Source: Gonocerus acuteangulatus
Taxonomy: Eukaryota; Arthropoda; Insecta; Hemiptera; Coreidae
NCBI GenBank assembly: GCA_946811695.1
Contig: OX328132.1
Location: forward strand, 55,280,909 to 55,344,908
DNA length: 64,000 nt
Direction: 5' to 3'
Shown: positions 60,687 through 64,000 of the stretch, piece by piece
How positions within the stretch are numbered: position 1 is the stretch's first letter
Layout: the number at the start of each line of letters is the position of its first letter
Translations under genes and position numbers: made by a program
The notes under the pieces: model-generated
Told to the model about the DNA's origin: nothing
Seen by the model: the letters and a program-made list of their open reading frames with translations, nothing else
Databases searched by the model: none

Positions 60687-63600
60687 TAAATAGATATTTG
60701 TTTCTGTGTGTGTTTTACAAATAAAGTGAACCGGTTCAGATACAAAATTCACAAATTTATAATATTCCCCTAACGGTCAAACATTTTTTTCATTGCAACG
60801 AAACTCGGCATACATCTTGCTCATCTAAAGAGAAAGATTTATTGTCAGATTAAACTAAATTAGTCCATTTGAAATGGTGGTTTACTCTGCAACCTAATCA
60901 ATAATTTGCCCTACCTGCAATATTTGTTCATCCTTGCAATGAAACTAGGTAGATATCATACCGAAATAATAAGGAACAGGTCCTTTATTTTAAATGTTGG
61001 TTACCTTTTTTGAAGAGGGAGTGTTTTATGTAGAAATTCGCCTTCTTTTCCCAGCAACATATTTATTTAACACACCTCCCTTTACCTGGATATCAGTCTT
61101 CACAATTAGAAATTTGTGTCAAATGCTCCTCAAACGATATTGAGAAAAGGCGTTTACCTGTAGATAGCTCGGCATTATGACCATATACGTAGAGGTACAT
61201 ACAGCTTAAATCCCTTTACTACTATCACCTGTTGTGTGTTAGGGAGTTCCGCAGTAGTGACTGCTCAGAGATTATCGCCTTTGAAGAATACCTGTAGTAG
61301 CACATTTATTTTTGAGATCCTTATAATATCACTTTCAGTTCGAATCCACAATAAAATCACAGAACCTCCATTAGTCTTCACGAGCACTGCTTCGGTTCAA
61401 TCTCAGAGATTTCGGAAATATTTTCACTGCTGTCATCAGATCCGGCCCCATGAATCGCCCTGAACAAATCAAAATTTCAAGATCATCACCCCACCACTAA
61501 TCAGGATGGCGGTGTAGTATGTTTCCAAAATTTCGAAGGATTAGCTCCGAGACAAACTTAAGAACTGAAGAGGATTCAGTTTATTCTGCTCCCCATTAGT
61601 AGGGATGAGTATTTAATGAATTCCATCTGGGAGCTGTTATAGGAAATGGGAGTGTGGCATAGGACGGGAGTATCTCCCTCGACGTCTTTCCTTCGAGTCG
61701 AAATTAGATTGGAATTGGATACGGTCGGAGGTCTCAATTTAAATTCGAGAGGAAAAGCTCATTTGGCAACATTGTTCGACAAGCCGGCAGCATAAAGAAA
61801 GTATTTGCCTCCTCTTAAGAAATTCGCTTATGCGAAGATTTTAAAACGACCAGAAAGTCAGAAATAGCTGTTGGAAGTTAAAAAGTTCCTGAATCGTAGC
61901 CATTAAAGAGGTGGGACTAGCGCTTGAAGGTACCAATTAAAAAGTCGCTCAAGCAGGGCTACACTCCCCCCGACACCCCCTCCCACTGCTTCTCCACCAC
62001 TGTCTACCTTAAAGGGAATTTTTAACTTTACCCCTCACCGGATTTTTTTTTTTTACCTGAGATATGAGAAAGGGAAAAATGAGAGAAGTCTCAGGAACCG
62101 TGTATTTTTCAAAGGGAGATGCTATAATGAATCTTCAGAAGCTTCTTTTCCTTCTAAAGTTGTTAGTAGCAGTATCGTTTTGATAACAAGTATCATTGGT
62201 AGTAAATGATCCCACAGAAGGAATTTACTTTCTTAACACATTTAATTTTAAAATCTTAAAGTAGAAAGTTTTACTATTGCAAAAAACTGAAATATTCTTT
62301 ATTTTGACCCCACATCTGATACAATAGCCGGGGGTGAGAAAAGGAGAGTTAGGGTTTAATCCTTTAACAGCTGTTGACTGCTGGGCCAGGCGAAGGCTAC
62401 CGTGTCCCTAATACGGACGACTGCTGGGCAAGTCGAATGCTGCCGATCCCCAAATGCGGACGACTGCTAGGGACATTATGGCTCTTTATCGTATAGCAGC
62501 CGTCAGTGGAAGATAAATTCCACCTTAGTGATGCCATTTGGTTCACCAGAGAATCAAATAGTACTCATAGGCCATTATAAATGACAGTTTAATGTATTTT
62601 TGCCAAATTCTGGAGTCATAATGAGCTTTCACGACCCTGCCTCAACATCCCTGTGTGATGTTACTCTATGTATACACCCTTGCTTTAAAAATTATCGTGT
62701 ATAGAAACAGTCTTATTTTGAATAACACAGTAAGAGGGAATTAAAAATTATAAAAGTAGAAAAATCGGTTTTTATTGTGTAAAAAAAAAATGATAAAACT
62801 AAATTATAAAAATAAATATGTGCTGCAAATAAACCATAACAACTTTAAATAATTGGCACACGAAAGCCCGGATAAAAAACGAGGGTGGAATGTGTAAAGT
62901 ATTCATAAGTTGAGGCTCATATCTTCATTTTGCAGTAACTCTGGAACGTTACATTATAGTCAGCTTCGTATTTTAAGGTAGAACGAACAGAAAACTGAGT
63001 ACATACATCTACTTATTTTATTGATAAAAAAAAAATCATTTCCTTAAAAACATCTTATCAGCTGAATAACCTTTGATCACCTAAAGTACCTCATACCAGC
63101 TGAAATGTAACAGGATTTGAAATAGAAGTGACCTGAGATCGAGGAGGTGGGCCGGAAGTGAAGAGGATGTAAGCTGGGAATAAACGCGAAGTAGTCCAAA
63201 GACGAGAAAGAAGTGTACAGGCATTAATCAGGATATGAGGAGGAAGTAAACTGAAAGATTGTGCGCGCTGCTTTGGGTTTGCATTTTCGTTCCACTCTCG
63301 TGTAACGTTTTCTAGTAGTTAGGGCAACGCTAAATTACCCGAAACACTTGCGCATAGTAGGACGCTAAAACTATGGATTTCTTGGATGAAATTAAGCGAT
63401 ATGACTCGTTTTACTCAATCAAATCTTGATTGATTAATTGTATTCATTGACCCAGTGTCCTTTTCGTATGAAAGATAGGAAACAACGTTCTTGAATTGAC
63501 TTTCTAGTCATGGAATGAGAACTCACCTTTCTAACTTACTTTATACGGTCCTTTAAAAGTTTATATACATTCATACTCTTCGCTCATTTTATTTTCCCTT

Positions 63601-64000
63601 CTTTTATGTTTCATCTCATACGGCACTTATATCTTTACATACTGCAATAAAAAAGTAAATATCTGAATAAAAAATTTAAAATTCTGGGCTCGAAAAAGAG
63701 AAATATTTATGTACCGATATAACGATTTTACGACAGCTGATCTGAGATTTTTATTAAATAATTTTAATGAAGTAAATTGATTATTTCATGTCAATGATGA
63801 AATAAATGGCTTTTGCTGTTTCCATCAACATTCTTGTTTTTAATCGGGTTCCATTTTCTTTAACAAACTATTTGATTTAAGCTAAATTCGCCTATCTCGT
63901 ACTATAAGGGAGCTTGTTTTAGGTGATTCCCACCTCTTGTCATAATCAGGGTGCATTTTAAAGATGTACTCTATCTCCTCGCACTATCAGCGTGCATGTG
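60684..64000. other. Mostly unassigned sequence
   Basis: No transposon end, SINE or coding motif was recognised over 3.3 kb, the lowest visible repeat density in the window. The frame at 61236-61463 is not recognised. Confidence 0.4.
62376..62475. repeat. Short tandem repeat, about 43-bp unit, 2.3 copies
   Basis: GACTGCTGGGC.AG.CGAA.GCT.CCG followed by CC.AAT.CGGAC is repeated twice, with a third partial GACTGCTAGGGA. Confidence 0.7.

Overview
The window looks like repeat-dense, AT-rich DNA from an arthropod nuclear genome. That is inferred from the mix of Jockey-type and RNase H-bearing LINEs, tRNA-headed SINEs, a Ty1/copia fragment with a typical arthropod-like integrase C-terminus, piggyBac- and hAT-type ends, a Penelope-like 3' end and dozens of long (TA)n arrays. 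The species cannot be named from the sequence. I found no intact host gene. Almost every long reading frame lies in a transposable element or is the Ile-Tyr read-through of a (TA)n array.

The dominant theme is one family of non-autonomous elements with six well-preserved copies: 1469-2766, 3099-4650, 6907-10090, 25837-28547, 28650-31809 and 56337-59083. One end is always (A)nGTCCGAC with the core TTAGCGCGGTTCC about 30 bases in. The other end is always a GC-rich hairpin of about 15 bp whose arm repeats that core in inverse and is followed by CTAA. The inside carries a (TA)n microsatellite and tandem units of about 350 bp. Subterminal inverted repeats, a terminal hairpin, a core microsatellite and T-rich insertion sites together resemble the Helentron/DINE-1 class of rolling-circle elements. 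I therefore call them Helentron-like candidates, oriented with the hairpin at the 3' end. Eroded relatives lie near 24.0, 25.0, 43.9, 47.0 and 50.3-50.5 kb.

Layout. 0-6 kb: a TA-flanked inverted-repeat element, then two Helentron-like copies in inverted orientation with a tRNA-SINE inside one. 6.1-10.4 kb: a hAT remnant, then a piggyBac-like element (TTAA ends) split by a Helentron-like copy that itself holds a MITE with an 8-bp target duplication. 11.1-15.8 kb: a possible large CAGGG-ended element holding a LINE 3' end, a CTAGCTGTTACCCG-type retroposon, a second-family SINE and a Jockey fragment, several with target duplications. 18.0-21.3 kb: the best-preserved coding element, a 5'-truncated RNase H LINE with two visible lesions and a 12-bp target duplication. 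21.9-23.6 kb: a 1.7-kb fold-back element inside (TA)n. 25.3-32.3 kb: two opposed Helentron-like copies, one of which splits one arm of a fold-back element, so the other arm acts as an empty site. 33-49 kb: lower-density remnants, including a copia integrase with an in-frame 162-bp duplication and a 122-bp minisatellite. 49-53 kb: SINEs, a Jockey fragment split by a SINE that is itself split by a small inverted-repeat element, and a Penelope-like end with a hammerhead-like core. 56.3-59.7 kb: the sixth Helentron-like copy and a SINE inserted in a tandem repeat. 59.7-64 kb: mostly unassigned sequence.

The window therefore reads as a record of nested insertions, not as a set of cooperating genes. 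Boundaries were set by eye from terminal motifs, target duplications and comparison of copies inside the window, and repeat family names are by resemblance only.
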